Part shown: positions 33,145-41,933 of the stretch, piece after piece | Position numbering within the stretch: position 1 is the first letter of the stretch | Layout: each line of letters begins with the position of its first letter | DNA from: Candidatus Aquiluna sp. IMCC13023 | GTDB taxonomy: Bacteria > Actinomycetota > Actinomycetes > Actinomycetales > Microbacteriaceae | Direction: 5' to 3' | Length of the DNA stretch: 64,000 bases | Assembly (NCBI RefSeq): GCF_000257665.1 | Contig: NZ_AJKR01000002.1 | Span: 62,001-126,000, forward strand | Notes under the pieces: model-generated | Databases searched by the model: none | What the model saw: only the letters and a program-made list of their open reading frames with translations | What the model was told of the DNA's origin: nothing | Translations under genes and position numbers: made by a program

Positions 33145-35265
33145 ATGCAGGACTTCGCACCGCTACTTGCCGACACCGATGAAATCATCAGCCATTCCTA
33201 TGTCTCGGACGTCACTTTGCGTTCGGGTCGTGTGATTGCGCTCATAACCCTAGATAACGGCAAGGACCACACTCGTCCCAACACACTCGGACCGCACACA
33301 CTGTTGGAATTCGCCGGAAAACTTGATGAACTAAAAAAGCGCGCGGCTAATAAAGAGATCCACGGAGTTGCAGTTACCGGAAAGCCTTACTACTTAGCTG
33401 CCGGGGTTGATCTAACCAAGGTCCAGGGCCTCAAGGATCGCCACTCCGGGCGTCTAATTGGAGAAATGGGTCATTGGGCGCTGGATAAATTATCTGACCT
33501 AGGAGTCCCAAGTTTCGTGTTCATAAACGGTCTTGCTCTTGGTGGGGGGCTCGAGGTTGCCCTAAATGCGCATTATCGAACTGTGAACCAAGCTGCTCCA
33601 GCAATCGCACTGCCCGAGGTGTTTCTTGGATTGATTCCGGGTTGGGGCGGCGCATATTTGCTTCCGAACCTAATTGGGATCAGAAATGCTCTGAAGGTAA
33701 TAATTGAAAATCCTCTAAAGCAAAACCGAATGCTGAAACCTGCCGAAGCCCTGGAGCTTGGCATTGCCGATGTGATGTTTGATTCACCGAGGTTCTTGGA
33801 GCAGTCACTAGATTGGGCCGACGATGTACTCGGGGGCAAGAAGGTAAAGCGCAAGAACGAGCCGGGCAAAGTTGAAAAAGCGACCATTTGGTCACCTGCC
33901 GTGTCAATTGCCAGAAAAACTGTTCGGCAAAAACTCGGTTCGGTTCCGCTGTCACCATACGTGGCGCTTGATCTGATCGATGCAGCAAAATCTGGGACCA
34001 AGAAAGATGCTTTTACCAGGGAAGACCAGGCCATTGAGGATCTGAGCGCCTCCGACCAATTCCACGCGTCGATCTATGCTTTCAACCTGGTTCAAAAGCA
34101 CGCGAAGAAGCCCTCGGGCGCTCCGGATAAAGCTTTGGCCGTTCCAGTAACAAAGGTTGGTGTTCTTGGAGCCGGCCTAATGGCATCGCAGTTCGCACTT
34201 TTGTTTTTGAGGAGACTTGAAATACCGGTGGTAATAACCGATGTCTCCCAGGAGCGAATAGACAAGGGCCTGTCTTACATAATCGGAGAGCTAGACAAGC
34301 TAGTTGAAAAGGGCAGGCTTTCAAGCGATGATCGAAATCGCTACGCTGGCAACCTTTCTGGGTCATTAGACTATGCAGCCTTTAGCGATTGCGACTGGGT
34401 TATCGAGGCGGTTTTTGAGGAACTCAAGATTAAGCAAGAAGTTTTTGCAGAGCTAGAAAAACACGTTAGCGAAACCTGCATTTTGGCAACAAACACTTCC
34501 TCACTTTCGGTCGCTGAAATCGGCTCCAAGTTAGCAAACCCTGAGCGGGTAGTTGGTTTTCACTTCTTCAACCCGGTTGCAGTAATGCCGCTGGTTGAAG
34601 TAGTCAGAGCACCCAAGTCTTCGGACCAAGCGGTTGCGACTGCCATGAGTGTCGCTAAAAACCTAAGAAAAACGGCTGTAATCACCTCTGACTCGGCAGG
34701 GTTTGTCGTGAACAGGCTGCTGGGGTACTTGCTTGGAGAAGCAATGCGGGCTGTTGATGAGGGAGCTTCTTTTGAGCAGGTCTCAGAAGCAATTGCGCCT
34801 CTTGGTCTTCCAATGAACCCTTTCGACCTCCTAGAACTAGTTGGCCTAAAGGTAGGGGCTCACGTGCTTGATTCGATGCATGCTTTTAGTAGCGACAGGT
34901 TTTACGCCAGTGCGAACCTCCACAAGCTGGCTGAATACGGCAAGCTGATTGATCGCGATGCAAAGGGAAACATCAAGGGCTACGACAAAAAAGCAATGGA
35001 AATCGTTGGCAATGGCGTAGGTAAGGGCCGTTCTAGCGAGGAAATCTTTGAGTCAGTAAATCTAGGTCTTGCCAAAGAGGTGAAGCTGATGCTCGATGAG
35101 GGCGTTGTCCAGTCGGCGCAGGACATCGACTTAGGCATGATCATGGGTGCCGCTTGGCCATTCCACCTAGGCGGAATTACCCCATACCTGGATCGCACCG
35201 GAGCTTCGGAGCGAGCCTTCGGCGGAACCTTCCACGACCCAATGATTATTGGGATTAAAGGCTAG
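33145..35265 (+). CDS. fadB: bifunctional enoyl-CoA hydratase / 3-hydroxyacyl-CoA dehydrogenase
   Basis: The 706-residue protein (ATG at 33145; the open frame reaches into fadA without a plausible start) fuses an N-terminal crotonase domain (NGLALGGGLEVAL, EVFLGLIPGWGG) to a C-terminal 3-hydroxyacyl-CoA dehydrogenase (NAD motif GVLGAGLMASQ, then catalytic VGFHFFNPVAVMPLVEVV). It carries out the middle two beta-oxidation steps. It could equally be called fadJ; family members cannot be separated by eye. The stop is a CTAG shared with the convergent oxidoreductase gene. Confidence 0.93.
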   Translation: MQDFAPLLADTDEIISHSYVSDVTLRSGRVIALITLDNGKDHTRPNTLGPHTLLEFAGKLDELKKRAANKEIHGVAVTGKPYYLAAGVDLTKVQGLKDRHSGRLIGEMGHWALDKLSDLGVPSFVFINGLALGGGLEVALNAHYRTVNQAAPAIALPEVFLGLIPGWGGAYLLPNLIGIRNALKVIIENPLKQNRMLKPAEALELGIADVMFDSPRFLEQSLDWADDVLGGKKVKRKNEPGKVEKATIWSPAVSIARKTVRQKLGSVPLSPYVALDLIDAAKSGTKKDAFTREDQAIEDLSASDQFHASIYAFNLVQKHAKKPSGAPDKALAVPVTKVGVLGAGLMASQFALLFLRRLEIPVVITDVSQERIDKGLSYIIGELDKLVEKGRLSSDDRNRYAGNLSGSLDYAAFSDCDWVIEAVFEELKIKQEVFAELEKHVSETCILATNTSSLSVAEIGSKLANPERVVGFHFFNPVAVMPLVEVVRAPKSSDQAVATAMSVAKNLRKTAVITSDSAGFVVNRLLGYLLGEAMRAVDEGASFEQVSEAIAPLGLPMNPFDLLELVGLKVGAHVLDSMHAFSSDRFYASANLHKLAEYGKLIDRDAKGNIKGYDKKAMEIVGNGVGKGRSSEEIFESVNLGLAKEVKLMLDEGVVQSAQDIDLGMIMGAAWPFHLGGITPYLDRTGASERAFGGTFHDPMIIGIKG

Positions 35266-36281
35266 AAGGGCTTCGCGCCGATCTGCTTGGTTATCTCAAA
35301 GGCTGTTCTGATGTTGGCAAGTGTTTGAGCATGGGTATGGACTTCGGATTCAAGTTTGCCCTCGGACAAGTACTTAGCAAACCAGGTTGCCTGATAGCTA
35401 AGACCCTCGTGGCCGGCAATTCCTGACTCATCGACCCAGGTGGTCTGTTCTGGATAAAAGTCCTTGGTCTTTAGGCTGATGCTCGAGGGCACGAAGAATG
35501 GTTCGCCAAGAGAAATCACTGCGTTTTCAAATGAGCAGTGGGCAAGCATTGGGAGGGCCGCAATGCCTGAAATAGTAAGTGACGCTCTAGCACCAGATTC
35601 GTAATTCAAAAGGCTGTAGCTTTCCTCATCCATGCCGTCGGGCCTAACTCGTCCGGTCGCGGCGATGGAGCTTGGCTCCCCAAGCATTTCTTGAGCAATG
35701 GCGATCGGGTAGATGCCCATGTCAAATACAATCCCACCACCACCTGGTTTCCAGAGTCTTTCAACAGCCCGGTTATCCGCGCAAAAGCTGGCTGTTAACA
35801 GTTCCGGCTTTCCCAGGTCGCCGGATTCTAGAAGCTGCCGCAAAATAGTGGACTGGGGCAGATACCTTGTCCACATGGCTTCCATTGCGAGCACTTTGGC
35901 TTGTTTTGCAGCAGCAAAAATTTGCTCCGCTTCCTCTGGCAAGTATGTAATCGGCTTTTCAACCAGAATGTTTTTTCCAGCATTGATCGCGAGCATTGCG
36001 TGCTCAAAGTGATCCGACATGTGGCTTGAAATATAAACAGCATCGATTTCTTCATCAGCCACAAGATCCTCGTAACTAGCAAAGGTCTTCGGGATATTGA
36101 ATTTGCTTGCGAACTCCTGTGCCCGGCCCGAAGTTCTTGAGGCAACGGCAACAAACCGCTGCGAGGTGTGCTTTTGGGTGGCAGCTACAAACGTCTCTGC
36201 GATCCGGCCCGGCCCAATGATTCCCCATCTCAAACTTGGGACGGACTGTGGGTCGACAATGATTGGCTCAGGTAGTTTCAT
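35262..36281 (-). CDS. Gfo/Idh/MocA family oxidoreductase
   Basis: The 339-residue protein (ATG at 36281) has an N-terminal Rossmann domain (LRWGIIGPGRIAETF), the conserved EKPITYLPEEAE segment of the family and a C-terminal alpha-beta domain (FDMGIYPIAIAQEMLG). It is probably an NAD(P)-dependent sugar or cyclitol dehydrogenase. The substrate is unknown. No sugar transporter or kinase is next to it. The frame is open to 36407, but the extra N-terminus is not conserved-looking. Confidence 0.88.
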   Translation of the reverse strand: MKLPEPIIVDPQSVPSLRWGIIGPGRIAETFVAATQKHTSQRFVAVASRTSGRAQEFASKFNIPKTFASYEDLVADEEIDAVYISSHMSDHFEHAMLAINAGKNILVEKPITYLPEEAEQIFAAAKQAKVLAMEAMWTRYLPQSTILRQLLESGDLGKPELLTASFCADNRAVERLWKPGGGGIVFDMGIYPIAIAQEMLGEPSSIAATGRVRPDGMDEESYSLLNYESGARASLTISGIAALPMLAHCSFENAVISLGEPFFVPSSISLKTKDFYPEQTTWVDESGIAGHEGLSYQATWFAKYLSEGKLESEVHTHAQTLANIRTAFEITKQIGAKPF

Positions 36282-36422
36282 GCTTAGTAGTTTAGAGCGG
36301 TATCCTTGACACGCTGGTACAAAAAATCGGCACCAAGTGAGCACTAAATTACCAATTCGATTCCAATAACTCAGCCGATCAGGATCCCTGTCGGCTCCCA
36401 TTCCCAAAAGTACCGAGCTGGG

Positions 36423-37724
36423 GTGTGGCTGGCCTACCCGGGCTTGTTTTTAGTCCTAGCCGGCGACGCTGTTCGTTATTCGATTGGTTGGGGTGGCTGG
36501 TCTGTCGCTGTTGTATTGCTAACTGTGGCCAGCATCTATGCGCTTGCAGTATCCAAGCCGGTGGAACTTATTCGAACGATGCCGACTGCCTTGATGTTAT
36601 TACTCGGGTGGATGATGTTGAGCCTGACTTGGTCCTCGTATCTCGGAACAAGTTTTATGATGATCGGCCTACAGCTAAGCACGACGTTATTTGCTCTGTT
36701 TTTAGCCAGCCAATTTAGTTGGCGGCAGCTACTAAATATTCTTTCAAATCTAATTCGTTTCATTCTTGCAACTTCGCTGGTTTTCGAGCTACTTGCCAGC
36801 ATTACCGGACCGGTAATCCCGCTGTTTCCCAACTTTGAGGGCGATACCGTGCCATACGCCGCCTACTACTGGAGCCAAGGGCTCCTTTTTGAGGGCGGGC
36901 GAATACAGGGCATTGTTGGAAACGCAAACCTGCTTGCCTTCACCGCGGTCCTGGGGGCACTGTTGTTTCTGGTCGAAGCGATCGTGACAAGTAAAAAAAG
37001 GCTGATTCCGGTAATTTCTCTGGGACTGGCTATTTTGCTGGCGTTCTTGTCTCAAAGTGCGAGCATGACTCTCGCCGTTGTAATCATTGGTTTTGTTGCG
37101 GTCATTGCAATTCTCGCCGAGGGTAGATCGCGCCAGGTTAGACACCAGATCTACTGGGGTGCCGGCGCTATCGCAGGATTGGCGGTGGCTTCGATTGTCA
37201 TTAACCTTTCAGCCGTTTTTGACTTCTTGGGCAAGAGCCCAGATGCTTCCGGCAGGTTCCTAATCTGGTCTGAGGTTTGGACTCTAATCTTGCAGAAGCC
37301 AGGTTTTGGTTGGGGCTGGATCGGCTACTGGGTTCCCGGAGTGGCTCCTTACGAGGGCCTAATTGTCATGAACGGTGTTCCTATGTACCAGGCGCACAAT
37401 GCCTATTTGGACATATTCATGCAGCTGGGAGTTGTGGGCTTGGGGCTTTTGGTTTGGCTTTTGGCAGTTACTTTCGTCAGGCTTTGGACAGTGGCGGTTC
37501 GTCACACCAACCCGCTTTATCTTTTTCCGCTGTTTATATTCTTGGTCATTACCGCTCAATCGATTTCAGAATCCAGGCTCCTAATAGAGGCCGGTTGGGT
37601 GCTGCTGGTGCTACTTGCAGTCAAGAGCGCGGGGCCGTTTGCTGAGCTAGAGCCGCTAGGAAGGACAGGAAAGCGAAGCCGGCTAGCCGGCAATTTCCGA
37701 CTCAGGCCAAGAGCTAGAATCTAA
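36423..37724 (+). CDS. O-antigen ligase / polymerase-like membrane protein
   Basis: The 433-residue protein has about 10-12 transmembrane helices and one large extracytoplasmic loop. The Wzy_C / O-antigen-ligase signature GRFLIWSEVWTLILQKPGFGWGW and the motif AHNAYLDIFMQLGVVGLGLLVW are present. The family joins or polymerises lipid-linked sugars. No glycosyltransferase genes are nearby, so the glycan is unknown. The GTG at 36423 is the only standard start in the open frame, and its ribosome binding site is weak. The gene ends 6 bases before tRNA-Gly. Confidence 0.85.
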   Translation: MWLAYPGLFLVLAGDAVRYSIGWGGWSVAVVLLTVASIYALAVSKPVELIRTMPTALMLLLGWMMLSLTWSSYLGTSFMMIGLQLSTTLFALFLASQFSWRQLLNILSNLIRFILATSLVFELLASITGPVIPLFPNFEGDTVPYAAYYWSQGLLFEGGRIQGIVGNANLLAFTAVLGALLFLVEAIVTSKKRLIPVISLGLAILLAFLSQSASMTLAVVIIGFVAVIAILAEGRSRQVRHQIYWGAGAIAGLAVASIVINLSAVFDFLGKSPDASGRFLIWSEVWTLILQKPGFGWGWIGYWVPGVAPYEGLIVMNGVPMYQAHNAYLDIFMQLGVVGLGLLVWLLAVTFVRLWTVAVRHTNPLYLFPLFIFLVITAQSISESRLLIEAGWVLLVLLAVKSAGPFAELEPLGRTGKRSRLAGNFRLRPRARI

Positions 37725-37730
37725 ATACTC

Positions 37731-37804
37731 GCGAGCGTAGTTCAATGGTAGAACTCCAGCTTCCCAAGCTGGTGGTGCGGGTTCGATTCCCGTCGCTCGC
37801 TCCA
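37731..37804 (+). tRNA. tRNA-Gly (CCC anticodon)
   Basis: The acceptor stem is GCGAGCG/CGCTCGC, the D arm is AGTTCAATGGTAGAACT, the anticodon loop TTCCCAA has CCC at 37763-37765, and the T arm is GCGGGTTCGATTCCCGT. The discriminator is T, followed by an encoded CCA (37802-37804), unlike the other two tRNAs here. Confidence 0.96.
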
Positions 37805-37839
37805 GGTGCCATTTATTTGCTCAGGGAGCCTGGTTTTTT
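37802..37839 (+). terminator. terminator after tRNA-Gly
   Basis: CCAGGT (37802-37807) pairs with GCCTGG (37828-37833) with an inner CC/GG pair, followed by six T (37834-37839). The stem includes the encoded CCA of the tRNA. Confidence 0.6.
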
Positions 37840-37927
37840 CGAGGGAGCCTAATATCCCTCAAGCCCAGAGGCAATCCGCATCTGGGGGCTTCAAGTTGTC
37901 CCCCAGTGACATAGATTCTGCCCGAAC

Positions 37928-37956
37928 TTGAAGAGCTCATACCTTGTATGCATAAT
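37928..37956 (+). promoter_or_regulatory. sigma-70 type promoter of the M6-like protease gene
   Basis: TTGAAG (37928-37933) and CATAAT (37951-37956) are separated by 17 bases and lie 38 bases upstream of the ATG. This is a good housekeeping promoter by sequence. Confidence 0.55.
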
Positions 37957-37994
37957 CGCAGCCTCCTAGACTGAAGCCACTCACAGGGGGATCA

Positions 37995-39614
37995 ATGAGA
38001 AAAGTCATAGCTCTAGTTTCATCACTGCTACTTGTTGCAACATTTGCAACTCCAGCTCAGTCTGCGGGGGCAAAGTATTCGGTCTATCAAAAGACCCTGG
38101 CGACCTTTAGTTCCAGCGCAACAACGCTGACCTCCCAGCAAAAAGCCCAAGTCAAGGCAACAGTTGAGGCGAACCCCACTGCTGAGAAGTTCATTTGCAC
38201 TGGCATTAGGTATTACGACCAACCGATGAGTGTGAACATAACCGTCAGGAAACGCGCCAAGGCAGCTTGTGAGTATGCCAAGCAACTAAACCCAGCGCTC
38301 TCGACCTGGTTCCAGAACAAGCCGACCAAGGCTAGAAGCTATGCGGGGAAGGTTCTTCTGACGTTAAAAACAGTTCCAAGTCTGGGTGCTACTAAATCTG
38401 GTGAAGTAGCCGTTCCTGCTGTTCAAGACCTACTTCTATCAAGCGAAACGGTAGATGATGGGATCTGCAAATTAAAGCAGAGTAGTAGTAACAGGGATCT
38501 TGCAGCGTCTTTCCCGGCTTTAACATATGAAATTCCACACACTGGAAAGGTAAATGTAGCCTTAGTGTTCTTGGAGTGGGGAGACCTCAAGGGCACGGAG
38601 GCTGACTATAAATATTGGCTAGAGCAAGCATCTATGTTTGAAGACTTTTATTACATGGTGTCAGAGGGAAAGCTGGATATTGAGATTCACCAACAGAAGC
38701 AGTGGTTTGAAGTTGGTCCTACATATGTTGACTACAAGATGTCTCAGGCAGAGGATGGTGGAAGTTACCGCTCTAAAGACATAATGCAGAAAAATGGGGA
38801 TGCTTTTATTGCTGCTAGCGATGCTGGCACTGACTTCTCTGGGATGGACGCAATTATCTTCGCAATCCCTCGTGCAAAAGAGGTGTTCGAGACGGGCCCT
38901 CACGCGTTTGGCCACAATAAACAAAATGGGCTTAGGACTCAGGAGGGGACTATCTATGACTGGATGTCTGCTGGTACTTGGGCAATTGACAATCCTGGAC
39001 AGCCATCATGGGTCTACTACGTTCACGAGTTCGGTCACTCCCTGGGGCTAGTAGATTTTCGAGACACTAAGCAATCTGGACAAATAATCGGGGAGAAGTA
39101 TGCAGTCAACCCCATGGGTGGTTACGAGATTATGGACAATCAAGGTGGCCCTACTAGGACAATGACAGCATGGGTTAGGTGGGTACAAGGCTGGCTAAAT
39201 GACAGTCAGGTGCTCTGTGTTGACTCTACTGAAATTACAACCAACTACTACAAAATTAGTCGGCTCAATGAGGTGGGCGGGGCTAATAAAGCAGTAGTAA
39301 TAAAGACAAGTAGCACTAAAGCTATAGTGATCGAATCTCGCCGTTGGGACTCTAAATTTGATGTCCCTGTAGTCAACTCAAAGGATGGCGTTGTGATCTA
39401 TACGGTTGACTCGACTAAAGGTCACTCTGAAGGACCCCTAAGACTAGTTAGCCCTAGAGATATAACTAGATACTTGAGCGAGCCTAATACGTACCCTGAC
39501 TGGAGGACTCTAGATGCGGTCTTCTATGAAGGCGACTCGATTACGGTTCAAGGCGTGACCGTCACCGTTGAGTCACTATCTAGCTCCGGAGACATAGTTA
39601 AGATCTCGAACTAA
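37995..39614 (+). CDS. secreted M6-like zinc metallopeptidase with N-terminal OmpA-like region
   Basis: The 539-residue protein has a signal peptide (about residues 1-24). An N-terminal region (about 30-125) with FSSSATTLTSQQKAQVKATV and VRKRAKAACEYAKQL resembles an OmpA-like fold in pattern, although weakly. The protease part holds HEFGHSLGLVD (344-354), a complete HExxHxxGxxD zinc motif, and a likely Met-turn at YEIM (377-380), as in the immune-inhibitor-A (M6) group. No C-terminal sorting signal is visible. From about 38400 the codon use (more AGT, CTA and ACT) looks different from its neighbours, a hint of separate origin of this part. Confidence 0.82.
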   Translation: MRKVIALVSSLLLVATFATPAQSAGAKYSVYQKTLATFSSSATTLTSQQKAQVKATVEANPTAEKFICTGIRYYDQPMSVNITVRKRAKAACEYAKQLNPALSTWFQNKPTKARSYAGKVLLTLKTVPSLGATKSGEVAVPAVQDLLLSSETVDDGICKLKQSSSNRDLAASFPALTYEIPHTGKVNVALVFLEWGDLKGTEADYKYWLEQASMFEDFYYMVSEGKLDIEIHQQKQWFEVGPTYVDYKMSQAEDGGSYRSKDIMQKNGDAFIAASDAGTDFSGMDAIIFAIPRAKEVFETGPHAFGHNKQNGLRTQEGTIYDWMSAGTWAIDNPGQPSWVYYVHEFGHSLGLVDFRDTKQSGQIIGEKYAVNPMGGYEIMDNQGGPTRTMTAWVRWVQGWLNDSQVLCVDSTEITTNYYKISRLNEVGGANKAVVIKTSSTKAIVIESRRWDSKFDVPVVNSKDGVVIYTVDSTKGHSEGPLRLVSPRDITRYLSEPNTYPDWRTLDAVFYEGDSITVQGVTVTVESLSSSGDIVKISN

Positions 39615-39812
39615 AATATGTATCCCCTTCAAGCCAATACTTCCATCGTCTCAAGTATTTATTGACGATGATAGGGCGGGCATCACCTTCCTCGTTGCCG
39701 CTGGGGCTTTGAACACTAAGAAAGACATAGACGACAGGCATCAGCCGATGGTGGTCTAGTGGGCAAACATCCGGGATAACATTCTGCTCGGGGCCTGCTC
39801 GTTACCAGAGAG

Positions 39813-40187
39813 CTATCCGCTTTTCACAGGTGACTTCAGTGCCCAGTAAATAAGTGGCAATTGAAGAGGTAGCCGCAACCAGGCAATTACTGCAGTTGCT
39901 ATTTCGGCATTGTTCGTAGCTTCGATCGCCACCCACCAGTTGGCAGGCCACACAGCCAGAAGCACGAGGGCTGTGAAAATTGGTGCCCAGCGCAATTTTG
40001 CAATCAGACCAATGGCGGCCAGCAGTTCAGCTATGCCGGATAAACACACCAATGCCAAAGGGTAGGGGGTCCAATCCGGCAGCAGCGGCATGAACTGAGC
40101 CGGTGCAATCAGATGGAAAGTACCGGAAACCAAAAAGGCGCCAATGACGACCTTGGATCCGACCTGATTTAGTGTTTGGCGAGCCAT
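39813..40187 (-). CDS. DoxX family membrane protein
   Basis: The 124-residue protein has four transmembrane helices and the pattern of DoxX-like small membrane proteins (FLVSGTFHLIAP, LSGIAELLAAIGLI, PANWWVAIE). The function of this family is poorly defined; links to oxidative stress or thiosulfate oxidation are known for some members. The start overlaps the end of the SDR gene by 19 bases, so they are co-translated. Confidence 0.8.
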   Translation of the reverse strand: MARQTLNQVGSKVVIGAFLVSGTFHLIAPAQFMPLLPDWTPYPLALVCLSGIAELLAAIGLIAKLRWAPIFTALVLLAVWPANWWVAIEATNNAEIATAVIAWLRLPLQLPLIYWALKSPVKSG

Positions 40188-40984
40188 AGCACCAGAGCAT
40201 CCAAGGTTTTTCTCGGCAATAGGTAAAAGGCAAGCTTTAGTGCGACTACGTCCCAGCTCCCTGGGTAGTGGGCTCGGGGTCTCTTGGCGGTAGCCGCGCG
40301 ATGAAGCTTATTTATAACCGTCTTTGGACCGGGCGAAACTCGATAGAGACCCCCGAGCCATTTGTTTAGTCCTCGCATTACGCCGTCGTAGTCGCTTATC
40401 GATCTTGACTTGTCTAAAGTCTCGAAGGCCAGAGCACCAAATCCGGTTTTAGAGGTTCCTGGCTCAACCGTTGATACTCGGATCCCTAAGTGACGCACCT
40501 CTTGGCGAAGTGCGTTGGTCATAGCTCTTACTGCGTGCTTGGTTCCGGAATACCAACCAAGTCCAACAAGTGAAACGTGAGCAACAACGGAAGTTGTTGC
40601 AATGATGCGGCCAGAACCCTGTTTGCGCATTTGCGGCAGCACTGCTTTCACAAAGCGCTCTATCCCAAATACATTCACGTCGAAAATCGCTCTCACCTGT
40701 TCGCTGGTGGTCTCTTCGACAGAAGAAAAAGTGCCGTAACCGGCATTTGCAACTAGGACGTCTATACGACCCTGTTCCTTGATTACCTTTTTGACCCCGG
40801 CGGAAACCTGACTGTCACTAGTGACATTAACTTTTAGAGGGTGTGCGCCAATTGATTTGAGCAGAGCCAGTCCGTCGGGAGAAATATCTGCACCGTAGAC
40901 AATCCAGTCCTCACCCAATAGTTTTTTAGTCAGTCCAAGTCCGAAGCCCGATCCAGCGCCAGTGATGATAGCAACGTTGCTCAT
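40169..40984 (-). CDS. short-chain dehydrogenase/reductase
   Basis: The 271-residue SDR (ATG at 40984) has the cofactor motif TGAGSGFG at residues 8-15, ANAGYG, and the catalytic Y145-xxx-K149 (YSGTK) with S132 upstream. The aspartate in YGADIS after the second strand suggests NAD preference. It belongs to the classical SDR group; the substrate is unknown. It lies 13 bases after the IclR gene and overlaps the DoxX gene, forming a three-gene unit. Confidence 0.88.
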   Translation of the reverse strand: MSNVAIITGAGSGFGLGLTKKLLGEDWIVYGADISPDGLALLKSIGAHPLKVNVTSDSQVSAGVKKVIKEQGRIDVLVANAGYGTFSSVEETTSEQVRAIFDVNVFGIERFVKAVLPQMRKQGSGRIIATTSVVAHVSLVGLGWYSGTKHAVRAMTNALRQEVRHLGIRVSTVEPGTSKTGFGALAFETLDKSRSISDYDGVMRGLNKWLGGLYRVSPGPKTVINKLHRAATAKRPRAHYPGSWDVVALKLAFYLLPRKTLDALVLWLAKH

Positions 40985-40997
40985 GTCTAGAACTTTA

Positions 40998-41837
40998 CTA
41001 AGCCGGGCCAATAATTGGTGCTCCAAGGTCGGTGGAAAAACGAAGTGCTGCCCCAGAAACCAACTGGCCAAGCGGATCAAACTGATTGCCTATTCGCTCT
41101 TTCGGAACACCGGTGCTTATCGCCGCCACAATCATGTTGCTTGAGTCCCTGACTGGAGCTGCTGCATCTACGATTCCAGGCTGAAACTCACCATCGCTTA
41201 TCGCGTAGCCAAGATCTCTAACTTCCTGAAGTATTTTTAGAAACGCCCTCAGGTTCTTAGCCGGCAATTGTCGCTTTACTTTTCGGTTGATTGGCTCAAG
41301 GGGCTTCGTGAAGGCGGTCTGCAGGGCCGGCAGTGGGTCATCTTGCGCGTGCTCAAGCCACCAAAGTTCTATTTCCTCGTCACTGAGGCCTGCCAACATA
41401 ACCCGGCCGGATGCAGTGCTGCCGGCGGCACTCACGATGCCATCCCAACCGGAGCGACGAAGGGCCTGGGCGGCCACAACTGTCTTCGTGGTTAGCACCC
41501 GACCCCCCCGCAATACGTTCAGGTGAGCAGTTTCTTGGGTCTGTGCAACCAACTCGAACAACCTCGGTTCGGACAGGAGCGCCAGGTGGGCTTCCTTGGT
41601 GCGCATTGCCATCGAGTAAAGCCTGGGCCCGAGTGAATAACGCCGAGTTTTATCATCGCGATCGACTAGACCGCTTGAGGCAAGTGTTTTTAGGACCCTA
41701 GAAATTTGACCCTTGTCGCGCTCCGTGAGTTCTGAAACTCGGTTAACGCCAAGACCGCCGTTAGTAAATGCCTCGGCAAAAGACAGAACCTCAAGCACTT
41801 CAAGGTCCCTCGCCAAGCCTGATGTGTGGGTTCTCAT
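40998..41837 (-). CDS. IclR family transcriptional regulator
   Basis: The 279-residue protein has an N-terminal winged helix-turn-helix (RVSELTERDKGQISRVLKTL, about residues 33-52) and a C-terminal IclR effector domain (VSAAGSTASGRVMLAGLSDEE, then GYAISDGEFQPGIVDAAAPV). IclR regulators usually control nearby catabolic or transport genes and themselves. Here candidates are the SDR-DoxX genes downstream and the divergent ABC importer. The effector is unknown. Confidence 0.9.
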   Translation of the reverse strand: MRTHTSGLARDLEVLEVLSFAEAFTNGGLGVNRVSELTERDKGQISRVLKTLASSGLVDRDDKTRRYSLGPRLYSMAMRTKEAHLALLSEPRLFELVAQTQETAHLNVLRGGRVLTTKTVVAAQALRRSGWDGIVSAAGSTASGRVMLAGLSDEEIELWWLEHAQDDPLPALQTAFTKPLEPINRKVKRQLPAKNLRAFLKILQEVRDLGYAISDGEFQPGIVDAAAPVRDSSNMIVAAISTGVPKERIGNQFDPLGQLVSGAALRFSTDLGAPIIGPA

Positions 41838-41933
41838 CCACTCAATATACCCGCTAGTTGACGCATGCTCAACACTATTCGACTAGGACAATTGGCTTGT
41901 CTAACCTTGGGTGAAACCTACAGAGGAGAAATT

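Noticed and set aside
36282-36407. N-terminal extension of the Gfo/Idh oxidoreductase
   Set aside because: The extra residues do not look like the family, and the ATG at 36281 gives the expected distance to the Rossmann motif.
37861-37892. AAGCCCAGA / TCTGGGGGCTT imperfect hairpin
   Set aside because: It has a two-base bulge and no T-run, and a better terminator for tRNA-Gly lies just upstream.
37731-39812. tRNA-Gly as an attachment site of a genomic island
   Set aside because: No integrase and no second copy of the tRNA 3' end was seen in the window.
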